From an uncultured Caldilineaceae bacterium (GTDB taxonomy: Bacteria > Chloroflexota > Anaerolineae > Caldilineales > Caldilineaceae): a DNA stretch of 64,000 nt. Every line of letters starts with the position of its first letter. The stretch's first letter is position 1. The translations under genes and the position numbers were made by a program. Location: contig OY282381.1 in the NCBI GenBank assembly GCA_958295915.1, positions 456,722 to 520,721 on the forward strand, given 5' to 3'. Of this stretch, positions 24,412-33,206 are shown one piece after another. The notes under the pieces are model-generated. The model made no database searches, was not told where the DNA came from, and was given only the letters and a program-made list of their open reading frames with translations.

Positions 24412-25728
24412 TTACAGATCCGCATACGGGTCGGCCGCGTCCCGCAGGCCGTCGCCGATGAAGTTGAAGGCCAGCACGGTGACGACGACAAACATCGCTG
24501 GCCACAGAATCCAGGGGTGAATGGCGATCTCGACGACCTGCTGCGCGTCCTTCAGCATCACACCCCAGCTAACGGCCGGCGATACAAGCCCCAGTCCCAG
24601 AAAACTCAGGGCGGTTTCGCCCAAGATCATATTTGGAATGGCCAGTGTGAGGTCCACCAGTACATAACTCATAAAGGAGGGGACCAGATGCTGCCAGATG
24701 AGGTACCATTGGCTGGCGCCGGCCGACTGGGCGGCCAAAACGAAGTCTTCGTTGCGCAAGGACAGGAACTTGCCCCGCACCACCCGCGCCAGGGTCGTCC
24801 AACTGAGCAAAGAGAGAATAATCGTGATGCCAAAGTAGATGCGAATCTGTGGCCAGTCCGCGGGCATGGCCGCGGCCAGCCCCATCCACAGGGGGATCGT
24901 TGGGATAGAACGCAGGAACTCGATCAGCCGCTGAACGATATTGTCCACTGTGCCGCCATACAGCCCGGAAAGGCCGCCCAACAACAGCCCGATGAAGAGA
25001 CTGATGGCGACGCCGAAGAGTCCGATCGTCAGGGAGATGCGACCGCCGAAGAGAACGCGGCCAAAGATATCACGGCCAAATTTGTCGCCGCCGAGCAGGA
25101 AAATCGGGCCGATCTCTTCGGCATTCTCGACCCCGAACAGATGCCAGTCCATCTTCCAGAGACCCCAAAGCTTGTATGGATCCCCGTGTACGAACAGCTT
25201 GATCGGATAGCGCTGATTGCGGTCTTCGATGAATTCTCGGGTAAATGTCTCTTTATTGGTCTCGATTTTGACGGCGTAGACAAAGGGACGCTGCCAGTTG
25301 CCGGCATCGTCGCGGATGTGGATCTCCCGCGGCGGCACATAGAGATGCTTATTGAAGCGGTGAAAGGGATCATAGGGCGCTATCATGGGCGCAAACAGTA
25401 CCGAGGCGTAAATAAGCAGAAGAAACCAGAGGCCCAGGAGCGCAAGTTTGTTCTTGCCGAAGCGAATGATCATCAACTGGCGCGGGGTCAGGTATTGAGT
25501 TCGGCTCTCGCCGGTGGCGCCGTCAGCGTCGAGAAGGTCCGACAGATTTCCCCTCTCGTAAGGGGAAGAGATAGTCTCGTCTTTCGAGGCTCGGCTGTCT
25601 GCGATGGATGGCGAGCTCAGCTCCGAAGAATGACGACCGGCCCCTTCCGAGTCGGACGGCGCAACGATGCCCGAAACCTGGGAGGGCGCGCCGTTCGAAG
25701 GAGAGTTGTGGTCACCTGTAGCGGTCAT
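24412..25728 (-). CDS. Opp-type ABC transporter permease (OppC-like) with long N-terminal tail
   Basis: A 438-residue permease started at ATG 25728, which overlaps the upstream permease stop (ATGA). Six hydrophobic helices lie in the second part, with the BPD_transp_1 EAA-loop region around LARVVRGKFLSLRNEDFVLA. The first ~85 residues are Ser/Glu/Asp-rich and without hydrophobic segments (MTATGDHNSPSNGAPSQVSG onwards), ending at RQLMIIRFGKNKLALLGLW, where normal OppC proteins begin. A ~100-residue loop after the first helix (PREIHIRDDAGNW to GGDKFGRDIFGR) is larger than in plain OppC but common in this subfamily. It forms the channel with OppB. Confidence 0.88.
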   Translation of the reverse strand: MTATGDHNSPSNGAPSQVSGIVAPSDSEGAGRHSSELSSPSIADSRASKDETISSPYERGNLSDLLDADGATGESRTQYLTPRQLMIIRFGKNKLALLGLWFLLLIYASVLFAPMIAPYDPFHRFNKHLYVPPREIHIRDDAGNWQRPFVYAVKIETNKETFTREFIEDRNQRYPIKLFVHGDPYKLWGLWKMDWHLFGVENAEEIGPIFLLGGDKFGRDIFGRVLFGGRISLTIGLFGVAISLFIGLLLGGLSGLYGGTVDNIVQRLIEFLRSIPTIPLWMGLAAAMPADWPQIRIYFGITIILSLLSWTTLARVVRGKFLSLRNEDFVLAAQSAGASQWYLIWQHLVPSFMSYVLVDLTLAIPNMILGETALSFLGLGLVSPAVSWGVMLKDAQQVVEIAIHPWILWPAMFVVVTVLAFNFIGDGLRDAADPYADL

Positions 25729-26723
25729 ATTGATCCTCGATCTCCGTAACGAATGCGTGGATCGATCCACGCCAGGAGAATATCCGACAGCAGGGTGCCG
25801 ACCAGCGTGAGCGTACTCAGAATCATAATGAAACTGGCGGCCAGATACATGTCCTGGGACATCAGCGCCCGCCACAGAAGCGGTCCGGTTGTGGGCAGAT
25901 TCAACACCAGCGCGACCAGCACGGTACCGGAAACAATCTGGGGAAGTTGCCAGCCGATCGTGCTCAGAATTGGATTCAGGGCCACCCGTACCGGATATTT
26001 CATGGTAAGTTGGCCTTCGCGCAGTCCTTTGGAGCGGGCCGTTTCCACATAGGGACGGCCCAGTTCATCGAGAGTTGTCGCCCGCATCACCCGGATGGCG
26101 CCGGCTGTGCCGGCTGTGCCGACGATCACAACGGGAAGCCACATGTGCTTTAACATATCCCAGACCCTGCCCACACTCCAGGGCGCGTCCAGATACTCTT
26201 CGGAGAAAAGCCCGCCGGCGCTGGCTCCGAAATACTTGATGCCGATATACATAATGACAAGCGCCAAAAGGAAGTTTGGGGTGGCGAGGCCGATAAAGCC
26301 GAGGAACGTGACCGCGTAGTCGGTTGGGCTGTACTGGCGCACCGCCGAATAAATGCCGATGGGGATGGCGATCGCGTAGACAAATAGCAGTGTCAGGAAC
26401 GACATCACCATCGTCAGCGCCAGCCGCTCGCCAATCAGCTTTGAGACAGGGCGGTCCCAGTAGAAGGATTGTCCCATATCCCCCTGCACAAAATTTGTGA
26501 TCCACTTGATATACTGCACATATGGAGATTGATTCAGCCCGTAATGCGCTTCCAAGGCCATGATTTCGGCCTCGCTCAGTTGCTCCCCAGCCGCTGCCAG
26601 ATTTGCCACATAGGTAGTCAGGTAATCTCCCGGCGGGAGCTGAATGATCGTAAAGCTGACAATTGAAATGAAGATCAGAGTTGGAATGAGCTGCAGAACG
26701 CGCCGCAGAATGTATTCTCGCAT
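25725..26723 (-). CDS. Opp-type ABC transporter permease (OppB-like)
   Basis: A 332-residue permease from ATG 26723 (MREYILRRVLQLIPTLIFIS), the usual OppB start; 31 codons of in-frame extension upstream were rejected because the typical N-terminus starts here. Six helices, the PPGDY motif after helix 1 and the EAA-type loop RVMRATTLDELGRPYVETAR are seen. It contributes half of the membrane channel. The gene lies 126 bases downstream of a binding-lipoprotein gene, with a repeat-like AT-rich segment in between, and overlaps the next permease by four bases. Confidence 0.92.
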   Translation of the reverse strand: MREYILRRVLQLIPTLIFISIVSFTIIQLPPGDYLTTYVANLAAAGEQLSEAEIMALEAHYGLNQSPYVQYIKWITNFVQGDMGQSFYWDRPVSKLIGERLALTMVMSFLTLLFVYAIAIPIGIYSAVRQYSPTDYAVTFLGFIGLATPNFLLALVIMYIGIKYFGASAGGLFSEEYLDAPWSVGRVWDMLKHMWLPVVIVGTAGTAGAIRVMRATTLDELGRPYVETARSKGLREGQLTMKYPVRVALNPILSTIGWQLPQIVSGTVLVALVLNLPTTGPLLWRALMSQDMYLAASFIMILSTLTLVGTLLSDILLAWIDPRIRYGDRGSI

Positions 26724-26848
26724 GGCTGCTCCGGATGTAGTGGCTGGTGGCCAATTCGGAATTGAACAGTTCCGAATTATGAAATATCCAATTCGTAAAC
26801 TGACCACCGACCACAATGAAATACATGCTATTGACGCATCACAACCGA

Positions 26849-28882
26849 CTAACTCTGCTTATAGAAGAACTGCTCTGGGTGCACCGGCACGGCGCGAATG
26901 ACAGAGAAGCCCCACACGCCATCGTCCGGGAAGTTGGTGAAGTTCTTCTTCATCACGACCGGCTTGGGGATGCCGACGGTGCCAAAGCCGGGCAGATAGT
27001 CGTAGAACCACTCCCACAGCTCGCGGGCAATCGCGATGTGCTCTTCCTCGGTCACTGCGTCGATCATATCCTGCCAGCGGTTGTAGACCCAGGCGATCTC
27101 TTCCGGCGGCTCCTCAGCCAACTCGTTATCCGTGTCCCCAGACAACCACAGATTCCAGGCATGGCCCCAGCGGACGCTACAGTGGCCTGGGTGGTTCAGC
27201 CGGGAACACCAGACCCACGTAATGTCGGAAATATCCCCTTCCCAACCGGACATCCCCACCGTGTTGGCGCTCACCAGTTCGTTGAGCAGTGAGCGATTGA
27301 TGGGCCGAATCGACGGGTCCAGACCAACCGCCCGCCACTGCTCGACTACCAGCTCAAAGACATCAAGGACATCGGCCTGTTCCGTGTCCAGCTGGATCAC
27401 CCAACTCACCCGCGAGCCGTCGGGAAAGAGGCGGAAGCCTGCGGCGTCTTTCTCCGTGTACCCTGCCTGATCCAGGCGCTCCATCGCCATATCCGGATCG
27501 AACTGCGCCCAGTGCGCTTCGTCCCCTTCCTGATAGTACTTGGAGTCCGGCCAGGCTGCCCACTGCCGAGGTTCGCCCAATCCGAAGTAGACGACATCGT
27601 TGATCTCTTCCCGATTGATGGCCACCGACAAGGCGTGGCGCACATTTTGGTTCTGGAAGAAGGCCCGTATCTGCGGGTCCTTATGGGTCAGGTTGGGGAC
27701 GATCACCGTACGGCCGGGGAAGGTCGACTTCCACATTTTGATCTTCAGATCGGCCGACTCCAGATTGGCCTGATACAGCTCCATATTGGCCAGATCCGCC
27801 TGGCGGCCGGAGAATTCCAGTTCGCCGGCGATCAGTTTGGCATTGGCGACTTCCCGGTTGTCGATAATGAACACAATCGTTTCGTCGATGTACGGCAGTT
27901 GATTGCCGGCGGTGTCTACCTTCCAATAATAGGGATTGCGTTCATAGGAGTGATGATCGGGCGCGTCGTCTACACGGATGAAGGCTGTCATGCCAGGCAA
28001 CCCCACCTGTGCTGGTATCGTTGAACCAACCCGGCCTCGATCCCGCAACAGCTGTGTCCAATCCTCAAAGCCGGCCTCTTCTATCATGTTGGCGATCTCG
28101 TCCGCATCCCCATAGTCGGGATGGAACTGTTGGAGATAGTGCTTGGGCTGCCATAGGCCACCCTGTGATCCGGCGTAGAATGTCTCCTGCAGGACGATCA
28201 ACGGATAGGGCTTTTCAAAGGTGAGGCGAATCGTGTGGTCGTCGATCTTCTCCATCCCTAAGGGGGCGCCGGCGGGCGATGCGCCTGCCCTCCAGGCGTT
28301 CGGGGGGCCACCGGGCGCATATTCCTCGTTGAGCTGCAGATCATGCCAGGAAAATATAAAGTCGTCCGCGCTGAAGGGCGCGCCATCCGACCATCTGAGA
28401 CCCTCACGCAGATGCAGGATCTGCTCTGTGGCGTCGTCGTTGAACTCCCAGCTTTCGGCCAGACCACTGGTAATCGAGGAGAAGTCCGGCGCAATGCGCA
28501 GGATTAGCTCCGTGCCCATCACGGCCTGCGGGTCGCCAAACAGGTGATTGGGATTGCCGATGGCGACTCTGGTGACGCCACCGTACTGGCCGATCTCCTC
28601 CAAAGGCTCGATGACCACCGGATTGGCGGGCAGACGTTCATCCACTGGCGGCAACTCGCCGGCCGCCACCCGTTCGGCCAACATCGGCGCTTCGTTGTAC
28701 TTGGACGGTGGCCCGGCAGCTGGCGCGTCCGCAGCGGGGGCTTCGGCTGCCGGCATATCGTCAGCGGACGTCTCCGGTTCGGACCCTCCGCCCGGTCCAC
28801 AGGCGGCCGCCACTGCGGCTGCGGCCGAGAGGCCGCTCATCCGCAAAAATGTTCTGCGATCCATTCTGTGCTTCTGTGTCAT
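26849..28882 (-). CDS. Extracytoplasmic solute-binding lipoprotein (SBP family 5), copy A
   Basis: A 677-residue protein. ATG 28882 is preceded by AAGGAG seven bases upstream; a longer frame to 28918 lacks this. The N-terminus MTQKHRMDRRTFLRMSGLSA combines a twin-arginine motif with a lipobox-like AAAC at about Cys 28, so it is probably a Tat-exported lipoprotein. An Ala/Pro-rich linker follows, then SQYNEAP-like KYNEAPMLAERVAAGELPPV and the SBP_bac_5 domain (EILHLREGLRWSDGAPFSAD, HALSVAINREEIND). Family 5 proteins bind peptides or oligosaccharides. The long form (over 600 residues) and the surrounding propeller genes suggest oligosaccharides, which is inference. Confidence 0.88.
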   Translation of the reverse strand: MTQKHRMDRRTFLRMSGLSAAAAVAAACGPGGGSEPETSADDMPAAEAPAADAPAAGPPSKYNEAPMLAERVAAGELPPVDERLPANPVVIEPLEEIGQYGGVTRVAIGNPNHLFGDPQAVMGTELILRIAPDFSSITSGLAESWEFNDDATEQILHLREGLRWSDGAPFSADDFIFSWHDLQLNEEYAPGGPPNAWRAGASPAGAPLGMEKIDDHTIRLTFEKPYPLIVLQETFYAGSQGGLWQPKHYLQQFHPDYGDADEIANMIEEAGFEDWTQLLRDRGRVGSTIPAQVGLPGMTAFIRVDDAPDHHSYERNPYYWKVDTAGNQLPYIDETIVFIIDNREVANAKLIAGELEFSGRQADLANMELYQANLESADLKIKMWKSTFPGRTVIVPNLTHKDPQIRAFFQNQNVRHALSVAINREEINDVVYFGLGEPRQWAAWPDSKYYQEGDEAHWAQFDPDMAMERLDQAGYTEKDAAGFRLFPDGSRVSWVIQLDTEQADVLDVFELVVEQWRAVGLDPSIRPINRSLLNELVSANTVGMSGWEGDISDITWVWCSRLNHPGHCSVRWGHAWNLWLSGDTDNELAEEPPEEIAWVYNRWQDMIDAVTEEEHIAIARELWEWFYDYLPGFGTVGIPKPVVMKKNFTNFPDDGVWGFSVIRAVPVHPEQFFYKQS

Positions 28883-28914
28883 CAATTTTCTCCTTATTGG
28901 CTTGATTGGACTGT

Positions 28915-29439
28915 TCACTGCGGTGGTCCGTTCTCACTAACCACTGTGGAGGACTGCAGGACGGTCAACATGACCCACTCCAGCATCCCTTGCCAGTATT
29001 TATACCGTTCTGCGGTGGAGCCCTGGGCAACGACCGAGTACAGATAGCGCCCCGCGCAGAAAAGACGCGCGCGGCGTCGGCGGGATATCCCGTTCTGCGC
29101 AAATGCGCACACCCACTCCTGACACCAATCGCCGACATCGGACAGAGTTTCCAGGCGTTCGATCACACAGTCTTCGAGCTGTGCCAGTCCATCCTGTACG
29201 CCTTCGGCCAGCAGAGAGCTTTCCTCTTCTGCCAAAGGCTGGCCCATATCCTGGACCGTGATCGAGACGAACGTGGCCTCATCAGACGGATCCGGGTAGA
29301 GGCTTACCGCAGGATGGGGCGTGTCTGTCTCCTGCAGGCGCCACTCCGGCGGATACCAGAAGGACAGAGGAGTGGCCAGGTGATTGTAGATTCTGACGGC
29401 GGTAAAGCGCGGTTTGCTAGGCTGCGGTGTTAAAGACAT
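28915..29439 (-). CDS. Hypothetical 174-residue protein between the two binding lipoproteins
   Basis: A small soluble protein without signal peptide, starting MSLTPQPSKPRFTAVRIYNH; an extension to 29487 was rejected because it runs through a hairpin repeat. The pattern ATPLSFWYPPEWRLQETD followed by SLYPDPSDEATFVSITVQDM resembles PsbP/DUF1795-like folds (a beta-sheet protein beginning with a PPxW segment), here only as an impression. The last residues (SSTVVSENGPPQ) are encoded by a dispersed repeat, so the original C-terminus may have been altered. Location within the Opp cluster suggests an accessory role. Confidence 0.55.
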   Translation of the reverse strand: MSLTPQPSKPRFTAVRIYNHLATPLSFWYPPEWRLQETDTPHPAVSLYPDPSDEATFVSITVQDMGQPLAEEESSLLAEGVQDGLAQLEDCVIERLETLSDVGDWCQEWVCAFAQNGISRRRRARLFCAGRYLYSVVAQGSTAERYKYWQGMLEWVMLTVLQSSTVVSENGPPQ

Positions 29440-29457
29440 AAGGGTTTTTGTTTGTAA

Positions 29458-29500
29458 GTAGGGGCTGGCCTCTGTGGACGCCCACAAGAGGCGCCCCTAC
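29458..29500. repeat. Hairpin repeat GTAGGGGC...GCCCCTAC
   Basis: Outer arms GTAGGGGC/GCCCCTAC, middle arms GCCTCT/AGAGGC and inner arms GTGG/CCAC close on ACGC, giving a nearly perfect 43-base hairpin. It lies between two genes of the Opp cluster and could act as a terminator, a processing site or a REP-like element. No T-tract follows on the minus strand. Confidence 0.65.
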
Positions 29501-29529
29501 TGATTCCTGTGATTCACCTGGCGGATGCG

Positions 29530-31539
29530 CTAACTGTGGTTTTCCGGATCTTCCCAGAAGAGCAGCTGAGGATTCAGGAAGTGCTCATCCTCCAGGCCGT
29601 CGTTGACCGGCTGGCCGCCGATATAGTTGCGCAGCGTGTTCTTCATAATGATCAGAGACGGGGACTGACCCAAGTAGCCGACGATAGGAATCTCTGCGGC
29701 CCAGATGTCCAGGATCTGGGTGAACAGCTCATGGCGTTTGTCCGGATCCGCCTCGGAGCTAACCTGGTCCCAGATCTCCCAGATGCGCCAGAGGAAGTGA
29801 CTGTCCGGCGGCGGTTCGCCATTGGCGTCGCTCTCGTCAACCTTCCAGCGGCCATACGCGCCGGCCCAAGGGCGGTCCAGTTCTGTGCCGATCCAGGGCG
29901 ATGGCGTGAGAATGGGCAGCAGATCCCGGTAGCCTCCCCAGTACACGGCATCCTGTGTATTGGCGGACCAGTGCTCCGTGTAAAGGGATCGTTCCATTCC
30001 CTTATAGGTGGCCTTGATGCCGATGTCGGCGTAGTACTTGGTGATGGTGAGAACCGAATCTTCCTCCGGCGTGCCCGATTGGGACGTGCCTTCGATGATG
30101 AAACTCAGGGTTTCGCCGCTGCCATCCTTCCATACCCTGAATCCATCGGCATCCCGCTCGGCATAGCCGGCATCGTCCAGCAGCTGGTTTGCCCGATCCG
30201 GATCGTAGTCGGCATAGGCTTCCGTCAGTTTGGGATAGAACTGGGGCGACTGCTCCAAGGGGCTGTATTGGCGGGGCGTCAGCAGTCCGTCCCACACCAG
30301 CTCGTTCAACGCCTCTCTATCCACAGCCAGAGAGAGGGCGATGCGCACGTCGCGGTTCTGGAACAGCTCCCGCACGCGCGGATCCTGGGCGCCCTGGTTG
30401 GGGGTCACCACCTCATGCCTGGTCGAAGTGCCGATCACGACTCTGTAGTCCCCGGACTCTTCATTCTCCTTGTACAGGGTGAAATTCCCCGTCTGAATGT
30501 GCCGGGCCTGGAAGTCGACCTCGCCATTGATGACGCGCAGGTTGAAAACATCGTTGGTGTCGAAGAGACGGTGCGTTACCTTGTCGATGTAGGGGAGCTG
30601 CTTGCCTTCCTCATCCACCTGCCAGAAATAGGGATTGCGTTCCATGAGGAAAAGCTCTGAAGACAGCTCATTCATAGACAGCCACGGGCCGATGTTTGGC
30701 CGCTCCGGGTTCAGGTACCACCAGTTGCGGTCGACATAGTACTGGTCCCATGAATCGACCCCGGCTTCGTCGATCCGCTCTGCCAGCTTGTCCGGATCAT
30801 CGGTCAGATCGATGTGGAACTGTGACATATAGTGTCCGGGGGCAAAGGGCTGGGCGCGGGTCACATCGAAGGCGAAGAGCGGCTTGGGGTGAGCGAATGT
30901 CACTTTCAGCGTGTTCTTGTCCGGGGCCTCCACCTCCATCGGGACGCGAGGCGTGCCGGTGCCATAACGGATGGATACGGCTGGGGTCAGGTCGCTGTTC
31001 CTGAACACATTTTCATACCACCAGACAAAGCTGTCGCTATCGAACAGCGCCCCATCTGACCACTTCAACCCCTCGCGCAAGTGGAAGGTCCACTCGGTGG
31101 CGTCATCGCTTGTCTCCCATGATTCGGCCATGTTGGGGCGCACGGTGAGATCCATGTTGTACCAGGTCAGGCTTTCGTTCTGCATTTTGGTGGGTCCCCA
31201 GCGATCGGAAACGCCTTTGAAGCCGCGGCGGATGGCGCCGCCATATTGGCCGACCTGCTCCACCGCTGGCAGAATCACGGGATTGGTGGGCAGCCTCTCA
31301 TCAACGGGCGGCAGGTCGCCGGCCGCCACCAGATCCGCCAGCATGGGCGCTTCGCTGTACTGGCTGGTCGGCGTCGACGGTTCCGCCGCCGGCGCCTCTG
31401 TAGCGGCCGGCTCCCCGGCGGTTTCCGGTTCCCCGCTGGCGCCGCAGGCTACAGCCACCATCCCGGCGGTGGCCACGCCCGAAATACGCATAAACTCGCG
31501 TCGCGTAATCCACTGACTGTTGGTCTTTATTCTGTTCAT
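29530..31539 (-). CDS. Extracytoplasmic solute-binding lipoprotein (SBP family 5), copy B
   Basis: A 669-residue paralogue of the protein at 26849-28882. The leader has the twin-arginine pattern TRREFMRISGVATAGMVAVA followed by Cys in ACGASG, then a Pro/Ala/Thr-rich linker and SQYSEAPMLADLVAAGDLPP. Core SBP_bac_5 segments include WTFHLREGLKWSDGALFDSD and RIALSLAVDREALNELVWDG. GGAGAAA precedes the ATG. Two binding proteins for one permease pair imply either two ligands or a second transporter elsewhere. It is more divergent from copy A than a recent duplicate would be. Confidence 0.88.
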   Translation of the reverse strand: MNRIKTNSQWITRREFMRISGVATAGMVAVACGASGEPETAGEPAATEAPAAEPSTPTSQYSEAPMLADLVAAGDLPPVDERLPTNPVILPAVEQVGQYGGAIRRGFKGVSDRWGPTKMQNESLTWYNMDLTVRPNMAESWETSDDATEWTFHLREGLKWSDGALFDSDSFVWWYENVFRNSDLTPAVSIRYGTGTPRVPMEVEAPDKNTLKVTFAHPKPLFAFDVTRAQPFAPGHYMSQFHIDLTDDPDKLAERIDEAGVDSWDQYYVDRNWWYLNPERPNIGPWLSMNELSSELFLMERNPYFWQVDEEGKQLPYIDKVTHRLFDTNDVFNLRVINGEVDFQARHIQTGNFTLYKENEESGDYRVVIGTSTRHEVVTPNQGAQDPRVRELFQNRDVRIALSLAVDREALNELVWDGLLTPRQYSPLEQSPQFYPKLTEAYADYDPDRANQLLDDAGYAERDADGFRVWKDGSGETLSFIIEGTSQSGTPEEDSVLTITKYYADIGIKATYKGMERSLYTEHWSANTQDAVYWGGYRDLLPILTPSPWIGTELDRPWAGAYGRWKVDESDANGEPPPDSHFLWRIWEIWDQVSSEADPDKRHELFTQILDIWAAEIPIVGYLGQSPSLIIMKNTLRNYIGGQPVNDGLEDEHFLNPQLLFWEDPENHS

Positions 31540-31599
31540 ATGGTTTCTCCGATAGATTTTTGTTGACTAAATCTAACTATGACAGATTTAGCATGGTGG

Positions 31600-31690
31600 A
31601 TTAAAAACAGTGGTTCGTAGCTAGTGACGCTGAACGGCTCTGGAGGGCGTCCCCCGCTTTGCGAACAGTACTGACCACTGGGAACTCCCC
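31600..31690. repeat. Dispersed repeat upstream of binding lipoprotein B
   Basis: The segment contains ACAGTGGTTCGTAGCTAGTG, GCGTCCCCCGCTTTGCGAA and AGTACTGACCACTGGGAA. The GCAAAGCGGGGG block recurs at 33068-33085 and, less exactly, near 43758. Otherwise the 204-base gap shows no recognisable site. Confidence 0.45.
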
Positions 31691-31743
31691 ATTTTTTGAA
31701 GTGAGAGGCTGCCTCTCTCCTCTTCCCTCTCTCCTCATGCCTG

Positions 31744-32979
31744 TCAAGTCTGCACCCAGTGCCACAAGCGTGTGCGATTGTAAGCGAGCATCTCCAGCCG
31801 GCCGTCGCCTGTGGTGTCAGCGATGGTGTAGACGGCCCTTACTCCGGTATCACCGTCGTCAAAACGGTCTTCGGCATACGTGAATAGCGGCATGTCCAAC
31901 TCCTGGATGATCTCGCCATGGCCGTCGATGAGCTTGGGTGGTCGGCCCTGGCATTCGGCAAAGATCGTATCGGCCTCCTGGCCGGCCAACTTGAGGGTCT
32001 CGCCGTAGCCGGCCTTTTCCATGCGCCATAGTTCGTTGCCCTTGCAATCGACCAAGTAGCCGCGAAAGCCGATCGCCGCTCTATCGCCGTGGAGTCGTCG
32101 TTCCGTGAGGAAGAGCTGTTGCCCCTCCAGGTCCGGCAGGAAATTACCCACAGCGCATGTCTGAATGTGGGCGCCTTCGAAGATCCAGCGATCGTCGCCT
32201 GTGGCCGCATCCAGGACAACCAGATCTTTGCCGGCGACCATCAGCAGCTCCGGCCGTCCGTCGCCGTCGATGTCATGAACTTGCAGGTGATCCACGTGGG
32301 GTGATCGGGTCATCTCCTCCAGATGCGGTTCCAGATCCGGGCGCCACCAGATTTTGTGTCCATCCGCGCGTACACAGCAGTAGCCGATGAAGGCCTCATC
32401 CTTGCCGTCCCCGTCAATATCTGCGAATGTATGCTCATGCCCTGCTCCGCCGTAGAAGTGGCAGTTCCAGAGACAGGTCAGATCGTCGGCATATATGTAA
32501 ATGGGATTGACGAATGTAGAGACGAGAATATCGCGGGGCGCGCCGAGGCCGCGGATGTCACAGAGTTGAAGCACACAGTTGGGGCCAGTCTCGACTTCCT
32601 TGCGAAAGTAGCCCCGGTCTCCTTCCAAAATACGCAAATAGCTGCGACCATCCCGTTCCGTCACATAGACGATCTCTGGCCGGCCATCGGCATCGATGTC
32701 GCTGACGGCGGCGGCGACGCCGTGCATGGCCCAGTGGCCTGTGCCTAAGGGGGCGCCCTCTTGCCACATCACATCGCCATCCAGCTTCATGGCGGTCACA
32801 CAGTGGACCTGTTTCTCGTGCCGATAGCCGCCGGCCGACATACGGGGAATATGGCAGTCGCGGGCCTGAAAGAAAACAGCCTCCAACTCCCCATCCCCGT
32901 CCAGATCGCCCAGACGCATACCCGTGTCGCCGAACCCAGTGATATCGACCTCATTGGCAAGACGGAATGGAGCAGTCAT
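31744..32979 (-). CDS. FG-GAP/VCBS-repeat protein (rhamnogalacturonan-lyase-like propeller), no signal peptide
   Basis: A 411-residue protein; AAGGAGG lies five bases before ATG 32979, so the longer frame to 33015 is rejected. Five calcium-binding FG-GAP-type motifs are spaced along it: GDLDGDGELEAVF, SDIDADGRPEIVY, ADIDGDGKDEAFIG, HDIDGDGRPELLMV and DTTGDGRLEMLAYN. Each has the DxDxDG ligand set or close to it. The layout recalls beta-propellers of family PL11 rhamnogalacturonan lyases, but the active-site residues cannot be confirmed. No export signal is visible, which is odd for this fold. It lies in the Opp cluster between a binding lipoprotein and a PL22-like propeller. Confidence 0.65.
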   Translation of the reverse strand: MTAPFRLANEVDITGFGDTGMRLGDLDGDGELEAVFFQARDCHIPRMSAGGYRHEKQVHCVTAMKLDGDVMWQEGAPLGTGHWAMHGVAAAVSDIDADGRPEIVYVTERDGRSYLRILEGDRGYFRKEVETGPNCVLQLCDIRGLGAPRDILVSTFVNPIYIYADDLTCLWNCHFYGGAGHEHTFADIDGDGKDEAFIGYCCVRADGHKIWWRPDLEPHLEEMTRSPHVDHLQVHDIDGDGRPELLMVAGKDLVVLDAATGDDRWIFEGAHIQTCAVGNFLPDLEGQQLFLTERRLHGDRAAIGFRGYLVDCKGNELWRMEKAGYGETLKLAGQEADTIFAECQGRPPKLIDGHGEIIQELDMPLFTYAEDRFDDGDTGVRAVYTIADTTGDGRLEMLAYNRTRLWHWVQT

Positions 32980-33206
32980 TGGGGCCTCCTTTTCATGCGC
33001 TTGTGGGTGAGGCATGAGCGCCCTTCAGCTGTTGAACTGGCGAGCATGCCGGATTAAGGATTGTGGTCGCAAAGCGGGGGGCGTCCGCTGGGCCACGCAG
33101 CATCGCGGTGTCGATCGAGAAAATAGGTTTGATTTTCGAGGGTAGTTTATTCTAAAGGAAAAGATTGCGGGCGTCAAAGTGGAAAGACAGAGGAGTATCC
33201 ATACCG

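Noticed and set aside
24517..25749. 410-codon plus-strand frame opposite the OppC-like permease
   Set aside because: It is a shadow of the high-GC permease gene, Gln/Asp/Gly-rich without any recognisable domain.
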